The notes beneath the pieces are model-generated. The model was not told the origin of the DNA. It made no database searches and was given only the letters and a program-made list of their open reading frames with translations. DNA of 46,221 nucleotides from an uncultured Clostridia bacterium (GTDB taxonomy: Bacteria > Bacillota > Clostridia > Saccharofermentanales > Saccharofermentanaceae). The DNA lies in the NCBI GenBank assembly GCA_947303255.1, contig CAMYXL010000016.1, positions 1 to 46,221 of the forward strand, read 5' to 3'. Positions 1 to 7,826 of the stretch are shown piece after piece; the first letter of the stretch is position 1, and every line of letters begins with the position of its first letter. The translations under genes were made by a program, and so were the position numbers.

Positions 1-308
<308 letters not shown>

Positions 309-335
309 TCTTTTTCGAAAAGGAGTAACAACAAC

Positions 336-1529
336 ATGAAGATTTTAGTTATCAACTGCGGAAGTTCTTCCTGCAAATTCCAGCTTTTCGAGACTTCCAC
401 AGGTGAGGTCCTCGCAAAAGGTAACGCAGAGCGTATCGGTATCGACGGTAAGCTCACATATAAGGCAGCCGGCAAGGAGGATTTCATCTCCACAGAGGCT
501 ATGCCTGATCACAAGGTAGCTGTTAAGATGATCCTTGCAGCTCTCGTAGATAAGGACCACGGCGTTCTCTCCGACATCAGCGAGATCAAGGCTGTAGGCC
601 ACAGAGTACTCCACGGCGGTAAGTACTACAGCAAGTCCGTTATCGTTAACGACGACGTTAAGAAGGTAATCAGAGACTGTTTCCCTCTCGGACCTCTCCA
701 CAACCCGGCTAACCTTACAGGTATCGAGGCTTGTGAGTCCGTTCTTCCGGAGGGTACACCACAAGTTGCAGTATTCGATACAGCATTCCACATGACAATG
801 CCACCGAAGGCTTATACATATGCTCTTCCTTATGAGCTTACAGAGAAGTATTCCATCCGTCGTTACGGATTCCACGGAACATCCCACAGATATGTATCAC
901 GTCGTGCTGCTGACTTCCTCGGCAAGAAGTACGAGGATATCAAGATCATCACTTGCCACCTCGGTAATGGTTCTTCCTTTGCAGCTGTTGACCACGGTAA
1001 GTGCGTTGATACATCAATGGGTCTTACACCTCTTGCAGGTATCTGCATGGGTACAAGATGCGGTGACATCGATCCGGCTATCGTTCCTTTCCTTATGAAG
1101 AACGAGAACCTCACACCTGACGAGATCGACACACTCATGAACAAGAAGAGTGGTGTTGAGGGTCTCTCAGGCGTATCTTCTGACTTCCGTGATCTCGACA
1201 AGGCTTCCAAGGAAGGCAACGAGAGAGCTACTCTCGCACTCGAGATGTTCGAATATCAGGCTCGTAAGATCATCGGTGCTTATGCAGCTGCTATGGGCGG
1301 CGTTGACGTTATCGTCTTCACAGCAGGTATTGGTGAGAACACAGACTACATCCGTGCAGCAGCATGCGAAGGCTTGGGCTTCATGGGCGTAGAGATCGAC
1401 CCTGCTAAGAACAACGGCGTTCGTACTGAGGCTGTTATCTCTTCCGATAACTCCAAGGTTACAGTTGCGATCATCCCTACAAATGAGGAACTTGCAATCG
1501 CTCAGGAGACTGAAGAACTCGTTAAATAA
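336..1529 (+). CDS. ackA: Acetate kinase
   Basis: This 397-residue protein has the usual length of acetate kinase, which moves phosphate between acetyl phosphate and ADP to yield acetate and ATP. The N-terminal VINCGSSSCKFQLF block is the ASKHA-fold phosphate loop; GHRVLHGG, the GFHGTSH motif with its catalytic-region histidine, HLGNGSS and the TAGIGEN adenosine-binding motif follow in the family order. The ATG at 336 is preceded by AGGAG at 321-325. It is co-transcribed with pta just upstream, and a strong hairpin with a T tract follows the stop, so the operon very probably ends here. Confidence 0.98.
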   Translation: MKILVINCGSSSCKFQLFETSTGEVLAKGNAERIGIDGKLTYKAAGKEDFISTEAMPDHKVAVKMILAALVDKDHGVLSDISEIKAVGHRVLHGGKYYSKSVIVNDDVKKVIRDCFPLGPLHNPANLTGIEACESVLPEGTPQVAVFDTAFHMTMPPKAYTYALPYELTEKYSIRRYGFHGTSHRYVSRRAADFLGKKYEDIKIITCHLGNGSSFAAVDHGKCVDTSMGLTPLAGICMGTRCGDIDPAIVPFLMKNENLTPDEIDTLMNKKSGVEGLSGVSSDFRDLDKASKEGNERATLALEMFEYQARKIIGAYAAAMGGVDVIVFTAGIGENTDYIRAAACEGLGFMGVEIDPAKNNGVRTEAVISSDNSKVTVAIIPTNEELAIAQETEELVK

Positions 1530-1550
1530 ATTTCTTAACTTTAAATATGA

Positions 1551-1590
1551 AAAGACCGGATCTTTGTCAAAGAACCGGTCTTTTTGTTTT
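1551..1590 (+). terminator. Intrinsic terminator of pta-ackA
   Basis: A 9-bp perfect stem (AAAGACCGG at 1551-1559 with its complement at 1575-1583) is followed by a run of T residues to 1590, 22 bases after the ackA stop. Confidence 0.9.
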
Positions 1591-1609
1591 CGAGATTTGG
1601 CATAGGATG

Positions 1610-1615
1610 TATAAT
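1610..1615 (+). promoter_or_regulatory. -10 element for the first DUF4214 gene
   Basis: A perfect TATAAT lies 43 bases upstream of the ATG at 1659 and just after the ackA terminator. No convincing -35 hexamer is visible at 17 bp. The leader that follows has only short complementary stretches (CTC gtat GAG). Confidence 0.55.
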
Positions 1616-1658
1616 GCTCGTATGAGTTTGAGCGCGACATAGATCAGGAGGGTTTAAA

Positions 1659-3869
1659 ATGAGAAAGATCAGATCGATGGTTATTTCGGTGGCAACAGTA
1701 CTGCTGATCGCTTTTATGATCTCAATGTTCATGCCGGGTCTTACCTGTAAGGTAAATGCTGCGGAAGATGTCATTGAGGTCGATACCGAAGCCGAACTTA
1801 AAGCGGCTCTGGGATCAACAGCGAGTAAGGGTAAGACCATAAAGGTAAAGGACGATATCAGTATTTACAGTTCAGTAACGATCTGCACTTCACTGACGTT
1901 GGACCTGAATAACAACGAGATCTGCTTTTATGATGATTATTATCTGATTATTAATACTAAGGATGAATCCGATACGGTTACCATAAGCGCGGGTGATCTT
2001 GGTGAGGGCTTTATCGGTGGCAATACGGAAGGCTCGTTAATAAGACTTAATAAGGGAAAGCTCGTGATCGAGTCCGGATATATTGCCAATTACAACGATA
2101 ACGGATCCTGCCTCGATCCTTCAAAGAACATCATGATGCTTTCCGGATACCTTATGAGCGTGAACTCGCTTAACAGGGATATTATTGTTCCGCTCGGTTT
2201 AATGATTTCCTACAACGATGGAAAATATGAGACTATATCGGTAATACAGGGCGGCTTTTTCGTCTGCGCGAAAAGCGTTACTACAGATAATTGCGATGAT
2301 ATCCTGGGAAACGGAGTCTTCAGTTATGATCTCTGGACCAAGACGCTCTATATTCATGGGGATTATGACTATGGTGGAAAAAACATTATTTCTTCTTATG
2401 TCAATGACCTGACTGTCAATGTATCAGAGAGATCAGTTCTTGACGGATATTTCTATTTTTATGACACTACTACTATTACAGGAAACAACAAGCTGATATT
2501 GAACAGCAACGACTCGAGGCTCATCACGGCCCCAAGCCTTACCATAAAAGATGTATCACTCGAGCTCAACGGAAAATACGGTATTTATATGAACGGGGAC
2601 AGTCAGACGTACGGGGACTGTTGTCTGATGATCGATAACTCGGAGGTAACGATCAATTCAATCTATGGAGCGATAACATTCCTTGAGGACACCGATCTTA
2701 AGTTTGAAGGTTGTGAAATAACAGAACCTGATGAGTGGATAACTAAGACCGGAGGAATATATGAAAGCGACGGTTCAGCTTATGTATCAACTCTCAAGAT
2801 CTGTCCGCCGGATTATTACGAGCCTTCTGAATACTCATGGTCTTCCGATCTGAAAAAATGCACGGCAACAAGGGTGCATAAATATGACAGTACATTGAAC
2901 GAGACGGAGACTGTTGGTACCACTTTCGTAGTAAAAAAAGCAGCCACAGAAACCGAGAAAGGCACGACAACATATACGGCAAAATTCGAGAACAAAGCAT
3001 TTGAGACACAGACAAAAGATGTTCAGGATATCCCGGTAAAACAACCTGATCCTTCTACACCTGGTCCGTCAACACCTGGTACATCCACACCTGCTCCATC
3101 AACACCGGCACCTTCTAACACATCAACCGGAGGCGGATTCGAAGAGTTTGTTGAGAGACTTTACACAGTTGCATTGAACCGTGCATCCGAGCCGGAAGGA
3201 AAAGCTTTCTGGTGCGAGCATGTAGGTAACGGCGATCTTAACGGTGCACAGTGTGCCAACGAATTCCTCTTGAGTAAAGAATTCAACGACAGAGGTCTTG
3301 ACGATAAGCAGTTCCTTGAAGTTCTTTATAAGACATTCTTTAACAGAGATGCGGCCGACGATCCGGATGGTTTTAACTTCTGGATGAACAGCCTTAAGAC
3401 ACAGGGACGTGATGTTGTAGTAGATTGCTTCATCAATTCTGAAGAGTGGTGTAATGTTTGTGCTTCCTATGGAGTTAAGTCAGGTGCTACTAGAGCTAAG
3501 GCAACCATTGCATCTACTAATGCGACGGAATTCGCGAAGAGACTCTATACGGAGTGTCTCGGAAGAGAGGCTGAAGAGGGTGGTCTTAAGTTCTGGAGTC
3601 TGGGACTTACAAATCTTGAGCTCACAGGTAAGCAGGCAGCTCACGAGTTCTTCTTCTCCAAGGAATTTAATGATCACAATTTCGATAACAAGGAATTGAT
3701 CACCAGAATGTATAAGACATTCATGGGCCGCGATCCTGAAGATGAGGGAATGAACTTCTGGCTTAATGAGATGAAGAACGGAATGACCAAAGAACAGGTC
3801 TTCGAGGAGTTCGTTAAGTCTCCGGAGTTTACTCAGATCTGTAAAGACTACGCGATAGACAGAGACTGA
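1659..3869 (+). CDS. Secreted DUF4214 protein, paralogue 1
   Basis: This 736-residue protein starts with a Sec signal peptide (basic MRKIRS, hydrophobic core, probable cleavage after KVNAA). Residues about 40-460 look like a beta-rich extracellular region: it is rich in alternating hydrophobic and polar residues and contains the block ILGNGVFSYDLWTKTL that paralogue 2 also has. Residues about 463-490 are a Pro/Ser/Thr linker built of STPG and STPA units. The C-terminal part, about 493-736, contains four units with the pattern Y..-R-....-G..FW, which I assign to DUF4214 domains. No LPXTG motif or C-terminal membrane anchor is visible, so DUF4214 may serve retention or assembly; that is inference. 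The ribosome binding site AGGAGGG at 1646-1652 supports the start. Ligand and role are unknown. Confidence 0.85.
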   Translation: MRKIRSMVISVATVLLIAFMISMFMPGLTCKVNAAEDVIEVDTEAELKAALGSTASKGKTIKVKDDISIYSSVTICTSLTLDLNNNEICFYDDYYLIINTKDESDTVTISAGDLGEGFIGGNTEGSLIRLNKGKLVIESGYIANYNDNGSCLDPSKNIMMLSGYLMSVNSLNRDIIVPLGLMISYNDGKYETISVIQGGFFVCAKSVTTDNCDDILGNGVFSYDLWTKTLYIHGDYDYGGKNIISSYVNDLTVNVSERSVLDGYFYFYDTTTITGNNKLILNSNDSRLITAPSLTIKDVSLELNGKYGIYMNGDSQTYGDCCLMIDNSEVTINSIYGAITFLEDTDLKFEGCEITEPDEWITKTGGIYESDGSAYVSTLKICPPDYYEPSEYSWSSDLKKCTATRVHKYDSTLNETETVGTTFVVKKAATETEKGTTTYTAKFENKAFETQTKDVQDIPVKQPDPSTPGPSTPGTSTPAPSTPAPSNTSTGGGFEEFVERLYTVALNRASEPEGKAFWCEHVGNGDLNGAQCANEFLLSKEFNDRGLDDKQFLEVLYKTFFNRDAADDPDGFNFWMNSLKTQGRDVVVDCFINSEEWCNVCASYGVKSGATRAKATIASTNATEFAKRLYTECLGREAEEGGLKFWSLGLTNLELTGKQAAHEFFFSKEFNDHNFDNKELITRMYKTFMGRDPEDEGMNFWLNEMKNGMTKEQVFEEFVKSPEFTQICKDYAIDRD
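3018..3869 (+). repeat. Duplicated 3' segment (linker and DUF4214), copy 1
   Basis: From 3018 this gene is strongly similar to paralogue 2 from 5444 at both DNA and protein level. The first 38 bases of the two segments are identical, and similarity continues through the Pro/Ser/Thr linker to the stop codon. Upstream the two genes are much less alike. Confidence 0.8.
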
Positions 3870-3878
3870 TAAGATCAC

Positions 3879-3912
3879 AAGGACAGATTCCGGTAAGGGG
3901 TCTGTCCTTTTT
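3879..3912 (+). terminator. Intrinsic terminator after DUF4214 paralogue 1
   Basis: AAGGACAGA at 3879-3887 pairs perfectly with TCTGTCCTT at 3901-3909, and the T run reaches 3912. Confidence 0.88.
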
Positions 3913-3923
3913 CGAGAAAGCAG

Positions 3924-3950
3924 ATTATTTTGGACGTATTTGGTAATGGG
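3924..3950 (+). repeat. Exact 27-bp copy of the pcrA translation start
   Basis: These 27 bases are identical to 7821-7847, which hold the TTG start and first codons of pcrA. Weaker resemblance seems to continue for a few tens of bases (a GGTCA, then T-rich, then GAC order in both). The real pcrA begins 3.9 kb downstream, so this is a relic of a duplication or of an insertion that split the original junction. Confidence 0.85.
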
Positions 3951-4035
3951 CCGGTCATGTTTTTTTGACATAATTGTGAGATAAATAATATCAAAGTGGA
4001 TAATATCGGGATACTACCTCAACAAGCCGATATAG

Positions 4036-4092
4036 TAGAATGAACGGGAAGGAAAAGGCCCGCTTTGCAGTAATCATATATTGTAAAGCGGG
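4036..4092 (+). promoter_or_regulatory. Promoter and structured leader of DUF4214 paralogue 2
   Basis: A -10-like TAGAAT is at 4036-4041. The leader then forms an 11-bp stem: CCCGCTTTGCA at 4059-4069 pairs with TGTAAAGCGGG at 4082-4092 (one G-T wobble) around a 12-base loop, followed by TTGATTTT and the GGAGG ribosome binding site. The left arm shares CGCTTTGCA with the leader at 6353-6390. It could act as an attenuator or as a 5' stabilising hairpin. Confidence 0.6.
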
Positions 4093-4114
4093 TTGATTTT
4101 ATAGGAGGTAATTC

Positions 4115-6310
4115 ATGAGATTTATTAAGTCGATAGCTGTTTCCATTGCAACGGCTCTGTTGCTTGTGCTTACGATTTCTGTAATCGTGCCGTTTTTTTC
4201 GAATAACGTAAATGCCGCAGGAGAGGTCATTGAGGTTCAAAATGTAACAGATTTAAAAAAAGCTTTGGGAGCAAGCACCAGCAAGGGCAAGACAGTCAGG
4301 ATAAAAAATATAATGTATCCTGATTCTACGATCACCATCTCTACTTCGTTAACACTGGATCTGAATTATACGGAGCTGAGGTTTGGACAAGGAAAGAACC
4401 TGATCATCAACACAGAAGATGAGAATGATGTTGTTACAATCATTGGTCAGGGAAGGATCCAGACCAATAATGATTCCTATGCCATTAACGTAGAAAAGGG
4501 TAAGCTTATTTTCGATACGGGTTGTGTTCAGAACACTGACCCCAACGGATATTGCATTAATTCTTCAAGCAATATCATGATCCTTAATGGTGCATTCATA
4601 AGCGCGCATGAAATGGGCAAGGATATTGTTATACCTTATGCCGTAGTGGAGGGATTTAATAATTATAATACTTACGGATATGAGATATACAGTTCGTGCT
4701 TAAAGATCGGTGGTAAGGATGTCACCAAGGATAATTGTAATGACATATTAGGAAACGGTGTCTTCAGTTATGATCTTTGGACCAAGACACTTCATATCAA
4801 AGGCAATTATGATGCAGGTATCGGAACCCAGTTGATCAGCAGCAAGGTTGAAGGATTGACGATATCGATCGATGAACAGTCATCTGCGACAGGTGTGATC
4901 ACTCTTAACGGAGATACTACCATAACAGGAGGCAACAGATTGTCTTTGTCAAATGGAAGTTATGGTAATACAATCGAGATTATGGATGCTGTTCTCACGG
5001 TCAAAGACGCTTCTTTGATGATAGACAGCTATATATCTTTCGTCGGAATCGGCGAAAGTGAGCTGATAGTAGATGATGCCGAAATCTATGATTTTTCGAT
5101 GAGCCAGTTTTCCCGAGACCTTGACAGCATAGAATTAAAAAATTGCAAAATAACCTATCCTACAAGCGCTATAATCGAGGACGGCTGCATATGTGCGTAT
5201 GGCGCACCTGCAAATACGGTAACTATTCTGCCAAATGAGAGTTATAATCCGGCGACATATATCTGGTCTAAGGATAACTCCCAGTGTACTGCCACTAAGA
5301 TCCACAGATTTGAACCATTTAACTGGGTAACCGAGACAGTGAATACTACCTCGAAGGTAAAGTATGAGCCTACTACAAAAACGATGGGAACAACGACTTA
5401 TACGGCAACGTTTACCAAGGACGGATTTACGACTCAGACCAAGGATGTTCAGGATATCCCGGTAAAACAACCTGATCCTTCCACACCTGGTTCGTCTACA
5501 CCAGGAGCGTCAACGCCAGGTTCATCAACACCAGGTCCGTCAACACCGGCACCTTCTAACACATCAACAGGAGGCGGATTCGAAGATTTCGTTGAGAGAC
5601 TATACACAGTTGCTTTGAACCGTGCTTCTGAACCTGAAGGAAAAGCATTCTGGTGTGAGCATGTTGGTAACGGAGACCTCAATGGTGCACAGTGTGCCAA
5701 CGAGTTCCTTTTGAGTAAAGAATTCAACGACAGAAAGCTTAGTGATGAGGATTTCCTAAAAGTTCTCTATAAGACCTTCTTTGACAGAGATGCAGCAGAC
5801 GATCCGGATGGCTTCAATTTCTGGATGAACAGCCTTAAGACAGAAGGCCGCGACAAGGTAGTAGACGGTTTTATCAATTCAACTGAGTGGTGCAATATCT
5901 GTGCTTCTTACGGAGTTAAGTCAGGTGCTACAAGAGCAAAGGCAATCATTGCATCAAAGAATGCAACTGAGTTTGCAACAAGACTTTATACTGAGTGTCT
6001 CGGAAGAGATCCGGAAGAAGGCGGACTTAAGTTCTGGAGTCTTGGTCTTACAAATCTCGAACTTACAGGTAAACAGGCAGCACATGAGTTCTTCTTCAGT
6101 AAAGAGTTCAACGACTTTAATCTTGATAATGAAGGACTTCTTACAAGAATGTATAAGACATTCATGGGACGTGAGCCTGATGATGACGGAATGAACTACT
6201 GGCTCAAAGAGATGGAAAACGGCATGACCAAAGAGCAGGTCTTCAACGAGTTCGTTAAGTCGAAAGAGTTCACTGAGATCTGTCAGAAGTACGCGATAGA
6301 CAGAGGATGA
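4115..6310 (+). CDS. Secreted DUF4214 protein, paralogue 2
   Basis: This 731-residue protein is laid out like the one at 1659-3869: signal peptide (MRFIKS, hydrophobic core, cleavage near NVNAA), a beta-rich region to about residue 450, a Pro/Ser/Thr linker of STPG units at about 451-486, and a C-terminal DUF4214 region with four Y..-R-....-G..FW units. The DUF4214 part is nearly the same as in paralogue 1, whereas the N-terminal region is much more divergent and shares mainly the ILGNGVFSYDLWTKTL block and the TETV-TYTA-QTKDVQDIPV strand before the linker. GGAGG lies just upstream of the ATG. It has its own promoter and hairpin leader, so it is probably transcribed separately. Target unknown. 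Confidence 0.85.
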   Translation: MRFIKSIAVSIATALLLVLTISVIVPFFSNNVNAAGEVIEVQNVTDLKKALGASTSKGKTVRIKNIMYPDSTITISTSLTLDLNYTELRFGQGKNLIINTEDENDVVTIIGQGRIQTNNDSYAINVEKGKLIFDTGCVQNTDPNGYCINSSSNIMILNGAFISAHEMGKDIVIPYAVVEGFNNYNTYGYEIYSSCLKIGGKDVTKDNCNDILGNGVFSYDLWTKTLHIKGNYDAGIGTQLISSKVEGLTISIDEQSSATGVITLNGDTTITGGNRLSLSNGSYGNTIEIMDAVLTVKDASLMIDSYISFVGIGESELIVDDAEIYDFSMSQFSRDLDSIELKNCKITYPTSAIIEDGCICAYGAPANTVTILPNESYNPATYIWSKDNSQCTATKIHRFEPFNWVTETVNTTSKVKYEPTTKTMGTTTYTATFTKDGFTTQTKDVQDIPVKQPDPSTPGSSTPGASTPGSSTPGPSTPAPSNTSTGGGFEDFVERLYTVALNRASEPEGKAFWCEHVGNGDLNGAQCANEFLLSKEFNDRKLSDEDFLKVLYKTFFDRDAADDPDGFNFWMNSLKTEGRDKVVDGFINSTEWCNICASYGVKSGATRAKAIIASKNATEFATRLYTECLGRDPEEGGLKFWSLGLTNLELTGKQAAHEFFFSKEFNDFNLDNEGLLTRMYKTFMGREPDDDGMNYWLKEMENGMTKEQVFNEFVKSKEFTEICQKYAIDRG
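5444..6310 (+). repeat. Duplicated 3' segment (linker and DUF4214), copy 2
   Basis: This is the partner of 3018-3869. The linker is a few STPG units longer here, which points to slippage within the short repeat. Confidence 0.8.
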
Positions 6311-6331
6311 TTAATTTTTTCGATTTAATAG

Positions 6332-6397
6332 TATAATTGAAAAGTAAGTTTTTGGCGCGCTTTGCATGAAATGGTTTGCAGGGTGCGCCATTTTATT
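6332..6397 (+). promoter_or_regulatory. Promoter and structured leader of the truncated third DUF4214-family copy
   Basis: TATAAT at 6332-6337 is followed by a 14-bp stem: the arm at 6353-6366 (TGGCGCGCTTTGCA) pairs with 6377-6390 using three G-T wobbles, with a 10-base loop and a TTTTATT tail. Left arm sequence and spacing from the -10 box match the leader at 4036-4092. It could equally terminate transcripts of the gene before it. Confidence 0.55.
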
Positions 6398-6412
6398 GGG
6401 ATGGAGGTTTTT

Positions 6413-6601
6413 ATGAGAAAGATCAGATCGATAGCTGTTTCTGTAGCAACAGCATTATTGATGACGTTTATGGTGGCTTTGTTTATGCCGGGGTTTGCCT
6501 TTAAGGTAAATGCTGCGGATGTTGTGGGTAGAGTCATTTATGAAGCAGATGGATTTGATTATAAAACTCAACATGATCCTCTTTTGAATATATTTGAATA
6601 A
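6413..6601 (+). pseudogene. Signal-peptide remnant of a third DUF4214-family gene
   Basis: A 62-residue frame starts at ATG 6413 behind GGAGG at 6403-6407. Its first 35 residues (MRKIRS, hydrophobic core, FKVNAA) match the signal peptide of the protein at 1659 almost residue by residue. The remaining 27 residues match neither paralogue, and a stop follows at 6599-6601. The promoter, leader and ribosome binding site look intact. It is best read as a deletion remnant; a short secreted peptide of about 28 residues after cleavage is possible. The lipoprotein gene starts 12 bases later and may be read from the same promoter. Confidence 0.65.
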
Positions 6602-6613
6602 GGTGATGTTAGT

Positions 6614-7417
6614 ATGTGCTGTATAAGAAAAATCTTGGTTATATTATTAATTACAAGTTTTTTCTTTTTTACGGGATGCAAACCAGGGAATCCCGTTGGA
6701 TCAATTTCAACAGAATTATCTTCCAATACACAAGTATCAGTCGTTACCGAAGGTACAAAAGGGACGACAATAGATTTTGGAGAATATGAATATGAGATCT
6801 TTACGGACAGAAAAGAGTCACTGACAGTTCATTTACCGATTTTATTGGAAGACTATATAGACGAATCAGGGGATAAAAAAGTATTTTTACTAGAACAACT
6901 TTTCCAAGATTATGGTTGGAAGGAAAAGGATATAGATGGGAATGGTTCTTTTGAAATGCCAATAACAGAGGCAGGAATACTTTCCTATGATCAGCTACAA
7001 GAGGAAGGCGATTATTTCTACTATGATTGCGGAGACATGTGGATCAGGTTTTCGATGTTGATATCTCCGGCAAATGATAACGAATCAAAGTATCAGCCTT
7101 CGTGGATCGATTACTCGTTTATAAATCCTGATTCCCCGGGAGAGTATTTCTATGAATTTTGTTTATCAGCTAAGCATCCGCATAATAGTGTAGACGCAAA
7201 TATAGATCTGTTTTTTTCAATAGGAAACAATCATTACACGACAGATATTACAGATGTGTATATTACGAATGAGCAATTCGTATTATTGGCTTATATGATT
7301 ACTTGGCCAGGCATTCTCCCGGAGGAAAATCCATTGTATTATTTGAATTATGGTGGAGTATATAATGTGGATGCTGTCAGAAAAGATATTATGAGAGATG
7401 AATACGATTTTCGTTAA
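6614..7417 (+). CDS. Putative lipoprotein of unknown function
   Basis: This 267-residue protein begins with a lipoprotein signal: MCCIRK, a hydrophobic core and the lipobox FTGC with the lipidated cysteine at residue 22. A Ser/Thr-rich spacer follows, then an acidic, aromatic-rich domain (many Y, F, W, D and E) with no motif I recognise. It should be anchored on the outer face of the membrane. AAGGTGAT just upstream serves as the ribosome binding site. The gene is clearly more AT-rich than the housekeeping genes around it and uses different codons, which suggests acquisition. It follows the truncated DUF4214-family copy by 12 bases. Confidence 0.7.
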   Translation: MCCIRKILVILLITSFFFFTGCKPGNPVGSISTELSSNTQVSVVTEGTKGTTIDFGEYEYEIFTDRKESLTVHLPILLEDYIDESGDKKVFLLEQLFQDYGWKEKDIDGNGSFEMPITEAGILSYDQLQEEGDYFYYDCGDMWIRFSMLISPANDNESKYQPSWIDYSFINPDSPGEYFYEFCLSAKHPHNSVDANIDLFFSIGNNHYTTDITDVYITNEQFVLLAYMITWPGILPEENPLYYLNYGGVYNVDAVRKDIMRDEYDFR

Positions 7418-7426
7418 TCGAGAGCA

Positions 7427-7675
7427 ATGATAGAAGGAGCACATGAAGGTAAGGAATTGATCGAAGACAGGCGAACATATGAAACTCGATTTTATCCTAT
7501 TCTGTGATCGTTGATGATAAAAAGGTATCAGATTCTGGAAAGATAATTGAATGATCCTGCATACTTGAAGATCGTTGAAGAGGACCTGATAGATTGTTCC
7601 GAAAATACGAATCTTGGTCATATTACTATTTGTCGTAGTAGATTTCGGTTTGCGGTAAATATCATCACTAAATAA
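7427..7675 (+). pseudogene. Decayed, multiply frameshifted coding remnant
   Basis: Three protein-like segments follow one another in different frames: 7427-7507 (MIEGAHEGKELIEDRR... to a stop), 7507-7554 (IVDDKKVSDSGKIIE, stop) and about 7550-7675 (NDPAYLKIVEEDLID... to a stop). Together they read like one gene of about 80 residues broken by two indels. The family is not recognised. Chance cannot be excluded. From 7676 to about 7779 I see nothing beyond AT-rich sequence before the pcrA promoter. Confidence 0.35.
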
Positions 7676-7779
7676 TACGAGTTGCGTAAATGGTTTTTGA
7701 ATGTTTTTGTACGCTTTACGGGACATAAGAAATTAATCCTTCAATCCTTTTCGAAAACAAACAAATATTCGTATCAATA

Positions 7780-7819
7780 TGGTATAATATCTCCTAAAAC
7801 AGACAGTGTGTTTTAGGAG
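7780..7819 (+). promoter_or_regulatory. pcrA promoter with a dyad covering the start region and ribosome binding site
   Basis: An extended -10 (TG, one base, TATAAT at 7783-7788) is followed at once by a perfect 11-bp inverted repeat: CTCCTAAAACA at 7791-7801 and TGTTTTAGGAG at 7809-7819, with a 7-base centre. The right arm contains the AGGAG ribosome binding site (7815-7819). It may be an operator at +1, or an RNA hairpin hiding the ribosome binding site if transcription starts early enough. It does not look like the Gram-positive LexA box. Confidence 0.65.
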
Positions 7820-7826
7820 AATTATT

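Noticed and set aside
3046..3126. Short repeats in the DUF4214 linkers as a CRISPR or phase-variation tract
   Set aside because: They encode STPG/STPA units in frame as a flexible linker; unit length varies in whole codons, so the frame is not switched.
7283..7726. 147-residue minus-strand frame between the lipoprotein gene and pcrA
   Set aside because: AT-rich, overlaps the lipoprotein 3' end, lacks a ribosome binding site; the plus-strand remnant reading fits better.
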